Positions 31,901 to 43,805 of a DNA stretch of 64,000 bases are shown one piece after another. The notes under the pieces were generated by a model. That model worked only from the letters and a program-made list of their open reading frames with translations. It searched no databases and was not told the origin of the DNA. This DNA is from Muscardinus avellanarius (taxonomy: Eukaryota; Chordata; Mammalia; Rodentia; Gliridae). Made by a program: the position numbers and the translations under genes. Within the stretch, counting starts at the first letter, position 1; each line of letters opens with the position of its first letter. Location of the stretch: assembly GCA_963383645.1 (NCBI GenBank), contig OY726560.1, positions 81,573,593-81,637,592 on the forward strand, written 5' to 3'.

Positions 31901-33140
31901 TCAGTCCATATAAGGCGGATCTTAGAGCATAGTAGCGAGAGGTGGAGAGACATGGGCTGTGCTTCTCACATTGTGGAGGACAGAAGCAAGGGAAATCAGG
32001 GGGAGAAAGAAATATATATAATCCCCAAGGCAGTACCCCAGAGACCTCTCCTTCAATCACACCCTACTGGCCTACCAGGTACCACCCAGAGAAATCTGTT
32101 ATGATGTATTTATACACTGCTGGGATTACAACCCTCACAACACTATCAACTCTGAATATAAATGAGCTCTTTAGAAGACATTTTATATCTAACTGTAACA
32201 AGTTCTGGTATAATTGGCAGAATGAGAATAATGAGAATAATTTTCATGTGAGATATTTTTAAGAAACCATGGAAGTTTAAGCCTCCAAATCTTGTAAAGC
32301 CAGGGGCCTATTTGTCCACTTTTGTTAATTTGGAGGGTGGGCCCTGAAAACAACTCTTTAAAGAGGCAATAAATGCATTTTCTCTCATTTAGGAAGCTCC
32401 CATGTTGTTGAGAGTCTCGTTAGCATGCCAGGTGACCTGTTTTATGCCTCCTCAGGCTACCCCTGGGCTTATCATGGTGGCACATAAGTTGAATGGTGAC
32501 ACTCCTGGTGGCCAGCGTCAGCATTGCTTTTAATCTGAATGTACTGCATATGAGGAATTGTGTTGGTTGATTGATCTTTTCAGCTCATAGTAAGGCTTGA
32601 CCCACTTGGCAGGCAGCCAAAGTGGTCTAGTTTCTGTCCAGACACAAGCATATCCTTGTCCCCAAGTTAGCAAGGAAGCAGGACCCTGATACCCTCCCTT
32701 ATCATAAAATTTTTTATAAAGAACTTTAGGGAATGAACCCTATAATGAGTGTTTTTGAAAATATTTCTTATGGGGGTTACCATATGTACCACAAATGTAA
32801 AAATTAAGAGTTTATAGAGCTTTGTTTATAATGTCCTTAGGAGACAATCTCTGACTCCCCTTTTTTGTTCTTTAAATAATGGTAGGGTATATTCTGTTCT
32901 GAAGTAAAGTTTGTAAGATGACAAATCATTTTAAAAGTTGGGAGTCAGGAAGTTGTTTAATTTAGGCTGTTTTAATCATTTCTAAAGTATATCCCACATA
33001 TTTTGAGTCAGAGACAATGTTTAATGATTGACTAGGAAATTGTTGGGGAGAAAGAATGGCCAAAGCCAATTTTCTTCTTTGAGTAGAAGAATAAATTTTT
33101 GAGATTAAAAAATTCCAATGATCAGTAAACTAGCAATTGC
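31901..33140 (-). pseudogene. Probable decayed pol C-terminal/env sequence of the minus-strand provirus
   Basis: Continuous with the RNase H-like region and without recognisable other repeats. A reading equivalent to 'tctgactcaaaatatgtggg' near 33000 resembles the RNase H DSKYV motif. Integrase motifs could not be confirmed. Confidence 0.35.
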
Positions 33141-33149
33141 CATTTTTAA

Positions 33150-33900
33150 TGATTTACTGGAACCATCTATAAAAACAGAGTACCAGGAATTGGTGTGGAT
33201 AAGATTACTTTTGGAGAAAAGTAGTAAAGCATAGAAATATATTGTAAAAGCTTATTTGAGGGCAGAGAGAATTTAATTTTTGACAGAGCATTTGGTTACA
33301 ATATACTCTAGATATTGCCATGGAGAAAATGTTTGAACTTTATCTGGTACTATAATGAGGCCTCAAGACTTAGCCGACTTCTAAAGATGTTTATAAGCTT
33401 CTTGCAATGTTAATGAGGAGGCCACAAAAAGAAAGTCATCCATATAATGATATATTAGCTTTAGCAAAAGCCTTTTAAGTGGGCAGCATAGAGTTATGCA
33501 CAAAATGTTGACATATTGTGGGGCTATTAATTATTTTTTGTGTCAAAACTTATATTTTGTGGTACTGGGAATTTAACCCAGAGAAATTCTACCTGTGAGC
33601 TACATCCACAGACTGAAAACAGAATCTCATTAGGTTGCTGAGAGCCTCAATAAATTGCTGAGGCAGGCCTTGAACCTGTAATCCTCCCATCTCAGCCTAC
33701 TAAGTAGTAGGAATACAAGTGTGGGCCACCATACCTGGCTATGTCAAAATTATTTTCTGTTTTTTTTTGAATAGGCTCAGCATTATTTATTGTGTGTACA
33801 GAAAATGTAATCTTTTTGTCAGTATTAATAAGTGTAAGTGTAAAAAAGCAATCTTTTAAATTGATAACTATAAGAGGCTAAGAGTACTTAAATTAATATT
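33150..33900 (-). pseudogene. pol: Retroviral reverse transcriptase with YMDD motif, decayed
   Basis: Minus strand: LYHYMDDFLFVASS with the catalytic box at 33435-33452, followed by VPDKVQTFSPWQYLEY. Upstream across the inserted SINE is DCFFTLTL...FSVHTIN (about 33860-33750), which matches RT motif A. FIDGSS at about 33160-33176 starts RNase H. Several stops and frame changes interrupt it. The SINE at 33552-33740 splits the RT palm between motifs A and C. Confidence 0.78.
33552..33740 (-). mobile_element. B1-dID SINE inside RT
   Basis: TGTGGTACTGGGAATTTAAC to CCACCATACCTGGCT, antisense. TGTCAAAA-type words lie on both sides (33541 and 33742). Confidence 0.8.
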
Positions 33901-34007
33901 TAGTAATTGATGTTTTATATTTTAACATAAAAATAATTTAGATTTATTTTAAGATATATATTTATAAAAGTTCATTTGCTTATACTTGCCAAATTTGTTC
34001 ATTTTTA

Positions 34008-34221
34008 ACTTTTTTTGGGGGGGGGTCTGGGAATGGAATCCAGAGGCATTTGACCTCCGAGCTACACCCCCTGCCTTATTTTTTATTCTTTATTTTGAAA
34101 CAGGGTCTCACTGAGTTGCAGAGGGCCTCACTAAGTAGCTGAGGCTGTCCATGAACCGCGATCCTCCAGTCTCAGCCTCCTGAATGCTGGGATTACAAGC
34201 GTGCGCCACCATGCCTGGCTT
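34008..34221 (-). mobile_element. B1-dID SINE with 18-bp target duplication
   Basis: Antisense copy ending CCACCATGCCTGGCT. CAAATTTGTTCATTTTTA occurs at 33990-34007 and 34222-34239. Confidence 0.9.
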
Positions 34222-34343
34222 CAAATTTGTTCATTTTTATTAATTTTAGATTACCCAATGAAAACCAAGATATCAAATAAACAAAGCATTTTAAGTTATT
34301 ATTATTAACAAAAATCATAAAAACAATGAATATTGCATTTTAT

Positions 34344-34539
34344 TTTATATTTTTCTGGGGATGGAACCCAGGGGCATTCTACCTCCAAGCGATACCTCCA
34401 GCCCTATTTTTTTTATTCCTTATTTGGAAACAGGGTCTCACTGAGTTGCAAAGGACCTAAGCAGTAGCTGAGGCTGTCCTTGAACAGAGGATCCTCCTGT
34501 CTCAGCCTCTCAAATGCATGTGCCAACTACGCCCGGCTG
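34344..34539 (-). mobile_element. B1-dID SINE
   Basis: TCTGGGGATGGAACCCAGGG to ACTACGCCCGGCT, antisense. GAATATTGCATTYTA occurs at about 34329 and 34540. Confidence 0.88.
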
Positions 34540-34559
34540 AATATTGCATTCTAAATATC

Positions 34560-35500
34560 AAATAGAAGCAGACAATACCATTTTAATTGGCTAACCCAGA
34601 AAAAATTATTAATTTCTAATAATATTTCTTGCTTTTATTTTACTAGCAAACTCATATTAATTTATTTTTCTTTTAAAAATGTAAATCATGTCAACTAAAA
34701 GGCATTTGCATCCCTTTTTGTTGTTCTTATTACTGTTTTTAATTTATGAGTGCTCTTTTATTTATATAAGCCATTTTTCTGTACCATGTAGACAACAGAC
34801 AGACAATACACTTACATGTAAAAACATACATAAACATGAACAGAAAACAAATATCTTGTAACTTTAATTTGCCAGGCACTTTATTTACACAGATAGGACA
34901 CTAAAATAGTGCCAGATTTGAAGTTCCAGATATCAAAACATAACCGTATAATAGAAATCTGTCTTGTGGCAGTGGGTAAAAGATTACAGAGTAGAGGACA
35001 CAAGCACGTAAACATGGAAGTCTTTCCAGCAGAGGACATTTGGGGCAGGTTCCTCCGATCACAGCTGAAACTGACCCAGTGATCCAGGTGGACACTTGTC
35101 ACCAGGAGGCAAATCTACATCAAGCATTTTATTTTGGGAGGGAGAAAACCCCCCAATACTTAAATTTTTGGTCATTTTTTCTTTATATTTATAGAATAAG
35201 CCTTCATTTTAAAATTTACATTAGGATCAATCCAGGTAACAAAAACTAGTTTTATCCATATTTTTGCCTTTTATCTATTTAATATGCATTCCAGGAATAA
35301 GTTTTTAGGGATAGTATGATAAAAATTTTAAAGACTCTCATCCCTTATTATATTTTAAAAGCCATACAATATATTGAATGGGGAGCGAGGAAGGAACAGG
35401 CAAGGAATTCCCAATTAAAAGGAGTTAATTATAGCTGGGTGATATGGTTTTAAGGACTTCTTTAGTAAATATACTTTGTAAGCCCTGTTTTTGTAATGCT
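34560..35500. other. No assignable sequence between Gag and RT of the minus-strand provirus
   Basis: Position would suit capsid, nucleocapsid and protease, but no zinc knuckle, major-homology region or DTG was seen. A minus-strand reading at 35095-34901 contains CPKC but nothing diagnostic. Confidence 0.35.
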
Positions 35501-36058
35501 TTAATTCTTTAAATACCTGAAAGGACAAAGATTTATGTCTCTAATTTTGCCTTTAGCCTGATGAGAGGGAGCCTCTGTTATTTCTCCAGTGCTATCAGCC
35601 TTCCTCAAGCAGGCAGCTACTACAGGCTCTGATCCTTCAGAAACTCCAGGAAATGAGCCGGGGTAGATGGTCAAGCCTGTGAGGGTGGCAAAGAAAACCT
35701 TTTTCCTTGGGCATAAGGATCCTGACTGTGGAGGAGGAGGAGCAGGAGAAGCATAAGAAGGAGGAGGAGCGGGAGGGAGTGAAAGGGGGAGGAGGGGGAA
35801 GGGAGGGGGGAGAGGAGGGGGAGGAGTAGGAAATCTGCCTTCTAGTAAGGCAGAGGGGCCAGGCCTCTGAGAAGGAGTATGAAAAAGATAGGGAGCAGCT
35901 CTTTCTGGGGACCATGGGCAGTACTGGATGACTGTCCTTAGGAGTTGGATAAGTTGTCCCTCTTCTACAGGACACTGAGCAGCCTTTAACAGTTGTAAAG
36001 TTTTAATAAAGACCTGCTGCTGTTTATCCAGACTATTCATTATAGGGAAACCTCTCAC
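35501..36058 (-). pseudogene. gag: gag matrix-like domain with long proline-rich stretch
   Basis: Open for 185 codons on the minus strand. Residues about 8-52 (SLDKQQQVFIKTLQLLKAAQ, then LIQLLRTVIQYCPWSPE) resemble a betaretroviral matrix. Residues about 76-112 are extremely proline-rich, with APPPSYASP, a possible late-domain region. The plus strand here is a GGA/GGGGAG purine tract, so the proline run reflects a low-complexity expansion. It lies just inside the right LTR, as gag should. Confidence 0.65.
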
Positions 36059-36261
36059 TGAAGTTCTGTTGTTGGTGACTCTCCCAAGCGGTGATGCGGG
36101 TCCCTGCTGGACTGCTGGGACTGTTGACTGGTTCCCAGTCAGTTCTGATTGGTAATCCTCCTCTGTCCTCAGTTCTGACGTGTGTCCTCTTCACAAGGGT
36201 ACCATTTGTCATAGTTGTCCTTTTGGGCTCTGGACCAGCAGAGTCCCGGGTCAACATAATG

Positions 36262-36873
36262 AAATTCTCTCAAGACAAAGATTCTGTGTTGAGATGTGAG
36301 AGAGAAGGCAAGTGAGTCAATTTCTGCAAACAAATCTCAAGCCTCTCTTTTATTCTTAATGATTGTACAGAGTTCAAATTGTTTTTCTTAAAAAGTCACA
36401 AAGAAGTTATCCATACCTTGATTAAAGCATATCAAGCATTACAACAGCTGATTGTGTAGATTTAGCTTTAACTCTAGGCTCCCACACGGGATGCCTAGGA
36501 AATTGTTTTTCTTTCTTTTGTGGTAATGGGGATGGAACCCAGGGTCATTCTACCTCTGAGCTACACCCCAGCTCTATTTTTAAATTCTTTATTTTGAAAC
36601 AGGATCTCACTAATTTGCAAAGGGCCTCACCAAGTAGCTGAGGCTATCCGCCAAACGATTTTCCTGTCTCCCCCTCCCAAATGCTGGGGTTACAAGTGTG
36701 TGCCACCACACTCAGCAGAAATTGTTTTCTTATGTTTGAAAGAAATATGGTAGAAAGAGCAGGAGCCAGAGCCACTGCCCTCAGGAATCCCTTGTGACGG
36801 CCTCCCATCAAAGCAAGCAGAAAGCTATAGATTTGTAATCCAATAATTTCTAGGCTCCAAATTGTGTTCCACA
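36262..36873 (-). repeat. 5' LTR of the minus-strand provirus, with a SINE inside
   Basis: Reads on the minus strand from TGTGGAACACAATTTGG (36873) to a region with AATAAAAG (about 36350) and ends near 36262 with TTCA. The SINE at 36512-36717 interrupts it. The primer site next to it was not identified with confidence. Confidence 0.65.
36512..36717 (-). mobile_element. B1-dID SINE inside the LTR
   Basis: GTAATGGGGATGGAACCCAG to CCACCACACTCAGCA, antisense. GAAATTGTTTT-type words flank it (36500 and 36718). The other LTR lacks this insertion, so it came after proviral integration. Confidence 0.88.
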
Positions 36874-37060
36874 TGCATGCTATGATGTCTTCAGATGTCA
36901 CTGAATCGTACTGTGGGCTTCTAGCTCTGCTTTTTTTTCTGATGAGATAGGTGACAAATGTTGCTTTCCTTGGCCCCTACCTCTATGCAGATAGCAGAGA
37001 ACAGAGGCTCTATGGCAGGTAGCTAAACTAAAATCCAGCAAAAAGAAGAAACTTCTCTAG
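36874..37060. other. No recognisable feature
   Basis: Short stretch between the provirus and an old L1. Confidence 0.5.
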
Positions 37061-37061
37061 T

Positions 37062-37435
37062 TTTCTCTTCCTTGTTATACAAGGGAATATTATTCAGCCA
37101 TCAAAAGGAAGTACTGATGTATAACATAGCTGAATTTTGAAAATATACTAGGTAAATGAAGACAGGCACAAAATGCTACCTATTTTATGGTGCCATTTAT
37201 ATAAAACACTCAGAATAGGAAATTCAATAGAAACAGAAAGTAAGGAATTGCCAGAGACTTAGGGGGGAAAAGGAGTAGAAAATGACGGTTAATGTGTCTG
37301 GGTCTTCTTTTGGGCTGATTAACATTCTGGAATTAGATAGTGGTACAACCTTGTGAATATAGTAAAAATCACTGAATTTTACACTTGAAAAGGTTGAATT
37401 TTAATCAATGTAAGTTTTACCTTGATACAAAAGCC
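37062..37435 (+). repeat. Ancient mammalian L1 (L1M-type) 3' end
   Basis: GGGAATATTATTCAGCCATC, then TGGTGCCATTTATATAAAAC, TTAACATTCTGGAATTAGAT, CAACCTTGTGAATATAGTAA and CACTGAATTTTACACTTGAA in order, as in old L1 3' ends. Confidence 0.75.
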
Positions 37436-37594
37436 TAATGGATTTTTTTCTGTCCTTATTTCATTTTACCTCTCTGTAGCATTTTTAAATTCTTAATGAT
37501 ATTTTTTGTCTTTAATCACTTTCTTCTATTTTTCTCTGTGATACCCTATTATTCTGATTTGGGACCTGTTTCTCAGATTGCCCCCCCTTTAACA

Positions 37595-38335
37595 TACTTT
37601 TTTTGGTGAATTGTAATTATAGATCATGATGAGGTTCAGAGTGATAGAAACACCATACACACACACTTGATGTGTTTCTCTACCTCCTTTCCTGTTCCCT
37701 TCCTTTCCATACATAATATCGAAACTGGTATCCGTAACTTCATATCGGAATACAGGATTATTTGAACTCTTTTCTTTATTAAGGTCTCCCTTTCACTTTT
37801 ATGTGTCCCTCCCCAAATCCCTTTCCACCATTAGTTTCTCCCCAAATTTATCTGAAGTGTCCTTCCCCCCGCCCAGTTTCTCTCTAGCTTCCACGTGTGA
37901 GTGAAAACATATAGCCCTTCACTTTCTGTGACTGGCTAATCTTGTTTAGCATAATATTCTCTAGTTTCATATCCCTGCAAATGCCATAATGTTGTTCTTT
38001 TTTATGGCTGCATAAAATTCCTTTGTGTGTAATATACCATAATTTCATAATCTATTTATCTATTGATGGACACTAGGCTAAACACCAAATAATATAATTT
38101 ATTCATCTGTTGATGGATAACAAACAGAGAGTTTGGCCACTGTGAAATGTGCTGCTGTAAACATGGATATGCATGTGTCACTATAATATTCAACTTCAGT
38201 TCCTTTGGAGAGATGCCCAGGAGTGGTAAAGCTGGGCTGTATGGTGATTCCACTCTCAGTTTTCTGGGTAACTGATCTCCAAAGAAGCTAGACTAGTTTG
38301 TAGTCATACTGACAGTGTTTAAGAATTTCTACTTC
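37595..38335 (-). mobile_element. L1 ORF2 end and 3' UTR, antisense
   Basis: Antisense L1 wording: CTTTTTTATGGCTGCATAAA, CATCTGTTGATGGATAACAA and GCTGCTGTAAACATGGATAT. The T-rich start near 37595 marks its tail. Confidence 0.8.
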
Positions 38336-38339
38336 CCTT

Positions 38340-40640
38340 TTGATTTTGAGTTCTTATGTCCATATTCATCTTTTAAGGCAAGATTGGTGGTTCTCAGAGT
38401 GTCTTCATGCACCTCCTTCCTCTCTGAGCATCTATTTTCCCAGTGTTTTAGTTATCCTCTATATAACAATTGATTGGCATGTCTCTGTTTCCACCTATGA
38501 CTCTGTCCTGAACTTCACACTCTTCTATACAACTTCTAACACTTGCTGTCACACAGGCCCCCAGTCCCAGCATGTGCCAAACAACTGACCTTTGCCAGGG
38601 ACCAAACTTGCTAGCCCTCTTATTTTTCTTAAATCAGGAAACTGGGGATCATTTTTTGACAGATCTATTTGCTTTTCTCATGCTGGTTACCTGGAGGGGA
38701 CGTTGACCTCCAGCAGAACTCTGTTGAGACTGGGTATAGCTCAGTTCTACAGCACCGGATTAACACTGGCTGTAGCTCATCTATTAAAAGTTGCTACAGC
38801 TCAGTTCTCTGTCGTCCAGTTCTGCAGACTGACAGGTGGCGAATGGGACTCGAAGCTACTGTCCACTGCCTCCTCCGGTTGCAAAGTAGGTTGCTGTCTC
38901 ATTGCTTGCTTCTTTCAAAAGAGATTCTGAAAGCTGAGAGCAAAATATTAAATGTAAAAGTTTGGTATAATCAGGGAAATGATTTAGTTATAGTAACAGA
39001 TAAATTCTCACTTTTACCTCATTGGGACTGAGAATATTAAATAAAAAGAAAGAAAATATTGCCCAGATAATGGGACTACTTAGTTCAATTTTTTTCTTGT
39101 TTCATAGACATGGTTCATTGATTTCTAAACCAATCCCAGGAAAAATCAAATGTTTTGTTTTAGAAATGCCATCTTTTTCTGGTTCATTCATCTCTAGAAA
39201 GTGACAAAGTGAAAGCACATCTGTCCACACATAAAAGGAGTGAGATAAAATTCAACTATAGAATGAAAATACTGGTTTGTGATGATGGCATCAGGAGCTG
39301 TAGAAACCTGTCTGCAACTCAGCAGACTTGTGGAATGGTCACAAAATACAAAACAACTCGAAAAGAAGGCCCGAGATAGTTATAAAAGCAGCCAAAGGCA
39401 GGGGGAGAAGTGGTTAAACTCAAAGAAATAAAAAATGACCTTTGCAAATATGGCTTCAATAAGACTACAGCTCAGCTCTATGTCATCCATTCCTGCAGAC
39501 TGCCAGGTGGCAGGTGGGACTGGAAGCCACTGCACTTAATACAGATAAAAGATAGCACTTCTTCATTAAAGTGACTTTCACATATTTATTTCAGATTGCA
39601 AAGAAATAGTAGAGCGATGAAATGGTTACTTTGCATTTGTTTTAGAAAGGAGGCAGAGAGAATTAAGATCTACTTCTGCTAAAAAAATTAGTGTTCTTCA
39701 GGAGCTATGGAAACAAAATTAAATGGTGCTAAGAGAGAGCAAAGTGATGAAAACTCCATCCCTGCTTCCAGTTTCTTCTGACTATGGGTTTGAGAGCAAA
39801 GAACCGATGAATTAAAGAAAGGGCTGAATAGAAGATGAAAGACTGGGTCATGAATTTTTGTCTTGGCTTCATCACTGAAGAGGTCCTTGCTCTTGGCTAA
39901 CTCTTTCCACTTTTCTGTGTCTCACTGAAATCTATACACTGAGATTGGCTGTTCCCACAGGAAGGACTTACAGTGTTCCTGTTGTGTGCTAGGGCTCAAT
40001 GGCCTTTTATTTCTTTATAGATATGTCTTTAAGAAGAGACACGAATACTGGAAGTCACTTTCGATTCACATTCCTCTCTTAAAAGTTGGTATAAACCAAG
40101 ATTCAGAAAGGTTAAATTAGTTAGATGAGCTCTATTAGATGGGCACAGAGTAGGGATGAAACTGCTTTTGTTTCCCTGCTGGCTAGAGATCAAAGGCTAC
40201 ATTCATTTTGCTCAATGTGTAGTGGAAAGTTCCAGTGTGCATGGAGTTAATGTGGAGTGAAAACTTCTTCATTTCACTTAGTAGAAAAAATATCAACATT
40301 AAGAAGTTATTTCAGTTTTAAAAAGGCATACTAAAAATACACCGTCTTTTGTTCTTTTGAAGTGCAAACTGTGTGCCACCACGCCTGACTGACCATCACA
40401 TTTTGAATGTTTGTTAGGTAGGAGGGTGCTATGAGGCATTTAAAAATTTATATAAAATATTCTTTTATTCTTAAGAACTTATCAAGGTTAAAAGACTTGC
40501 ATAAATTTCTTAGTCATGGGATGGCAATGTTGAGTTTTAACTGTTTTTAATTGAATGTCAAAGTTAATAGTTTTTTTAATCTTTATTTTTAATTTTATTT
40601 AAGAAATTTTATTGGTACATTGTAGTCATAGTTTTATTTT
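38340..40640. other. No gene recognised; holds a 75-bp dispersed direct repeat
   Basis: 38794-38868 and 39465-39538 share CTACAGCTCAG, CTGCAGACTG, CAGGTGGC and GGGACT. Short open frames around 38592-39031 overlap the repeat and have no recognised domain. A weak MIR-like patch may lie at 40090-40160. Confidence 0.45.
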
Positions 40641-40644
40641 TATT

Positions 40645-41106
40645 TTAATTTTTGGTACTGGGAATTGAACCCAGGGGTGTTCTATTTCTGACCTACACTT
40701 TCAGTTCATTTTCTTCTTTCATCCTTCTTTCCTTCCTTCCTTCCTTCCTTCCTTCCATCCTTCCTTCCTTCCCTCCTTACTTCCATTTCTTTTTGTGGTA
40801 CTGGAGATTGAACCCAGGGGCATTCCACATGGTAGCTACACCCAAGCCCTGCTTTTTATTCTTTATTTTGAAACAGGGTCTCACTAGATTGCGGAGGCCT
40901 CAGTAAGTAGCTGAAGCTGGCAGTGAACCATGATTCTCCTGTCTCAGCCTCCCAAGTACTGTGATTACATGCTTTGGTCACACCTGCTTTTCTTTTTTCT
41001 TTTAAAAGAGAGTCTCACTAAGTTGCTGAGACTTGTCTTGAACCTGTCATCCTCTTGTCTTACTCCCCAAGTACTGGGAATACAGACGTGTACCACCTAA
41101 CCTGGC
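40645..41106 (-). mobile_element. Nested SINEs: outer B1-dID split by an inner B1-dID with (CCTT)n
   Basis: Outer copy: ID half at 40645-40715 (GGTACTGGGAATTGAACCCA) and 7SL-like half at 40990-41106 (AGAGTCTCACTAAGTTGCTG to ACCTAACCTGGCT). Between them is a CCTT array (about 40720-40780) and a complete inner copy (about 40785-40985). Both are antisense. Confidence 0.8.
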
Positions 41107-42355
41107 TCAAAGCTGGTAGTTTTGAATTGTGCTCCTTTAGGTAGTGGAGGGCAGGAGGAAGGATGCTGCTCTCGCCTTCTCCTTGACCCTTCCCTCTTTC
41201 TCATCTCCCCAACCCCAGGGCTACTTTTGCCAAATGTCCACAGCCAGAGTCATCTTTCCAGATGCAACTTTGAACATGTCCATTCCCCTCCCTGTGTTTC
41301 TTTAGCTTCCCGCCTCCCTTGAGATGGAAACACAGATATCTAGACCTCTCCAGCCTGCTTTCTGCCTTCCTACCTGAGCTCACTGCTCCTGACCCACTAA
41401 GGACTTTGATTTCTTTGGCCTGCTGAGCTCCCTGTTGTTAGTAGTTTCTGTTGTTGCTGTTCTCCTTTGGTCCCTCTCCAGGGACTATTGGTCCCTCTCC
41501 AGGGCTATTTCCTGGCCTGACCAGGACAGCTAGGTTCAGTGTTGTGTGTTAGGTGAGAAAAGATGAATAAATGAAAGTATATAAATGAAACAGAAAAGAT
41601 GTATTACTCACAGGTCCTAGAGAGGTTAGAGTTGCAGATGAGGATGAAGGGAACAGGAAGCTCAGCTAGTGGGTGGGATGGGGATGGGGAGTGCGACCTA
41701 TGGACCTGTGGTCTTTGCCTACATTAATGCCCATGGACACTATTCCTTAGGCTTTATAAAGGGGGCTGTCATGAATACCCAACTGAATATGAATACGAAT
41801 GCCTAGTACAGTGCCAGGCAGAATAGGTGCTAAGTACATGGTAGTTATTACTCTTTATTATTCCAGCTCTTATATCTTAGAATACACAAACTAATTGCAT
41901 TTCTGACATCTGGCTGGCACTAATTTTACTGTGGTGAGCCTACCAATTTGCACACTTCCAAAGCCAACTATAAACTGCAAGAGCAAAGACCTACTTACAG
42001 ATAGAAGTGTGTCTATGTTTTCTAAGAAGCCTGGATCTGGGATGCTGTTTTGACAGCTGACCTCTGGGGTCACAGTTTCCCTTGAGGCTCAGGTGCTTGG
42101 AGGTGAGTGTTCTCTTCTCTGGCCTGCTCCTGCTTGTGCTCTGTGGCTTTATTCTCCAATTGTGAGTCCTTTGTTTTCAGGAGCCCTTCTTGATGTTGCA
42201 TGTGGATGTAGCTACTGCTTTTCCTCCATCCTCAAAGCACCTTTCAATGCGTCTTGAAACTGAGCCAAGAACACTTGTGGAAACTGAATTCCACTGGTCA
42301 CTCTGTACAGTCAGACATTCCACACCATATTGTCACCTGTAACCTCAAGAGCAAC
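41107..42355. other. No gene recognised; MIR-like 3' fragment near 41793-41868
   Basis: GCCTAGTACAGTGCCAGGCA followed by AGGTGCTAAGTACATGGTAG and a TTATT run fits the MIR 3' end. The rest is unassigned. Confidence 0.4.
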
Positions 42356-42361
42356 CTCTTG

Positions 42362-42480
42362 AAGGATAAACTGTCATCCCGTTTTAGAGATGGAAAACTT
42401 GAGGCCCAGACCCTTGCTCAGAAGTAGCAAATCCCTGGGTCTAACTTGAACTCAACTTTATCACAAGACAAGGCTGTGTT
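42362..42480 (+). repeat. MIR-like ancient SINE
   Basis: CATCCCGTTTTAGAGATGGA, then AAACTTGAGGCCCAGACCCT and a degraded 'cacaagacaaggctgtgttg' end. Confidence 0.55.
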
Positions 42481-43090
42481 GTTCTACATGGAGGGTAGGC
42501 TTAGAAATATCATTTAGTTTTTTACTTTTTTTTTCCATGCAGGCATCTAAAAAGGTTTTTATATAGCCAAGTCCCTTTTCCTCTTGCTAATGGCTTCTGG
42601 ATTTTAAATCTTTCCATTTTGGGGCATTGGAACACTCTCCAAAGTTATCCTTTAATCCTCTTATAAAAGTTTTTTTTTCTCTCTCCTTTTTTTTAAATAC
42701 TGAAATCTTTCCAACAACTGAGATTTATTTTCATGTAGACTACAAGATAGAGATCCAACATTTTTCCTCCAATAGCTACTTCTTCACAGAACTGTCCTTG
42801 TCTTTCTACTGAAATGAAGAATTTCCTTTTTTTTTCCTTTATCAAGGGCTTGTCTTTGTGTGAAACTATTTTCAGGATCTGTCTTCTGTCCAATTTCTCT
42901 ATCTTTTCATATATCAGCATGGGTTATTAGTTATTATAACCTTGTAATATATTTAACTCTTTCGAAGGGCTATATTGCCTTCATTGTTCTTGGCCTTTAA
43001 AAGAATTTTCCTATTTTTGCACATTTATTTTACAGTTCTTTCCTAAAACTCACTTCTGAATAAAAGGACTCATGAGATTATTTTTATTTA
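42481..43090. other. No recognisable gene or repeat
   Basis: AT-rich sequence with T-runs. Confidence 0.5.
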
Positions 43091-43094
43091 TTCA

Positions 43095-43270
43095 TTTATT
43101 TTGGTGTTGGGTATAGAACCCAGGACTATTCTGCCTTCCTGCTATACCACTGGCTCTATTTTATTTTGAAATACACTGCTAAACTACTATGGGTCTTGCC
43201 ACATTGGTGAGGCTGGATTTGAACCTAAGTACTAGGATTATAAGCCTGCAGCTACCATACCTGGCTTCAT
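43095..43270 (-). mobile_element. Older B1-dID SINE
   Basis: TTTTGGTGTTGGGTATAGAA to CTACCATACCTGGCT, antisense and diverged. Confidence 0.75.
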
Positions 43271-43524
43271 GAGCTGCTTTAAAACTGCAATCCACTGATA
43301 GGCAGAAATGATGAAGTATTTTGTACTGTCTGGTGTTGAGGTCAGGCAGCTAAGAAAAAAAAAAGAAATTTGGAAGGTGATATGAATGAAGGTGGTTTTC
43401 ATCTTCACAAATTATATAGAGGGAAATACACCAGGTATAGATGCATGCAATGCATGGATGCATCTATCAGTTTGAATCTCACTATGATGCATAATTACAT
43501 TGTGCCAATAAAGGTATGGAAACA

Positions 43525-43805
43525 AACCAAATCCCTATGTTGAGATTCTAACACCTACTGTGTTAGTTCTGAGAGTGGGGCCTTTGGGGAGGCAGTTTGG
43601 TCAGGAGGGAGGAACCTTCATGAATGGTGTTAGTGTCCTTTTAGAAGAGACTGCAAGAATTCTCTTGTTTCTTCCACAATGTGAGTGCAGTGAGAAGATC
43701 TCCCTCCCTTATGAACCAGGAAGATGGCCTCCCAATCCATCTGCCAATGACTTGAGCTTGGACTTCCCAGCCTCCAGGACTGTATGAGGTAAATTTTTAT
43801 GATTT
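43525..43805 (+). repeat. MaLR-like ancient LTR
   Basis: Shares the order of the copy at 17127: 'atgttgagattctaacacc', 'gagagtggggcctttgggga', 'cttcatgaatggtgttagtg', 'atgaaccaggaagatggcc' and 'cttggacttcccagcctccaggactgt'. Confidence 0.5.

Larger units (their letters stand above)
29838..36873 (-). mobile_element. Second class II-like endogenous provirus, minus strand, heavily interrupted
   Basis: Two direct repeats (29838-30123 and 36262-36873, the latter containing a SINE) act as LTRs. Reading leftwards on the minus strand from the right LTR come Gag matrix (36058-35501), RT with YMDD (33900-33290), RNase H-like sequence near 33175, and env-like sequence. A purine-rich stretch at about 30124-30140 precedes the left LTR. 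Four SINEs lie inside it, plus one in the right LTR and a truncated ORF1-only L1 element. Capsid, nucleocapsid, protease and integrase could not be placed. Confidence 0.7.

Noticed and set aside
34881..35102. CPKC-containing minus frame as a nucleocapsid zinc knuckle
   Set aside because: Lacks the C-x2-C-x4-H-x4-C spacing; position alone is not enough.
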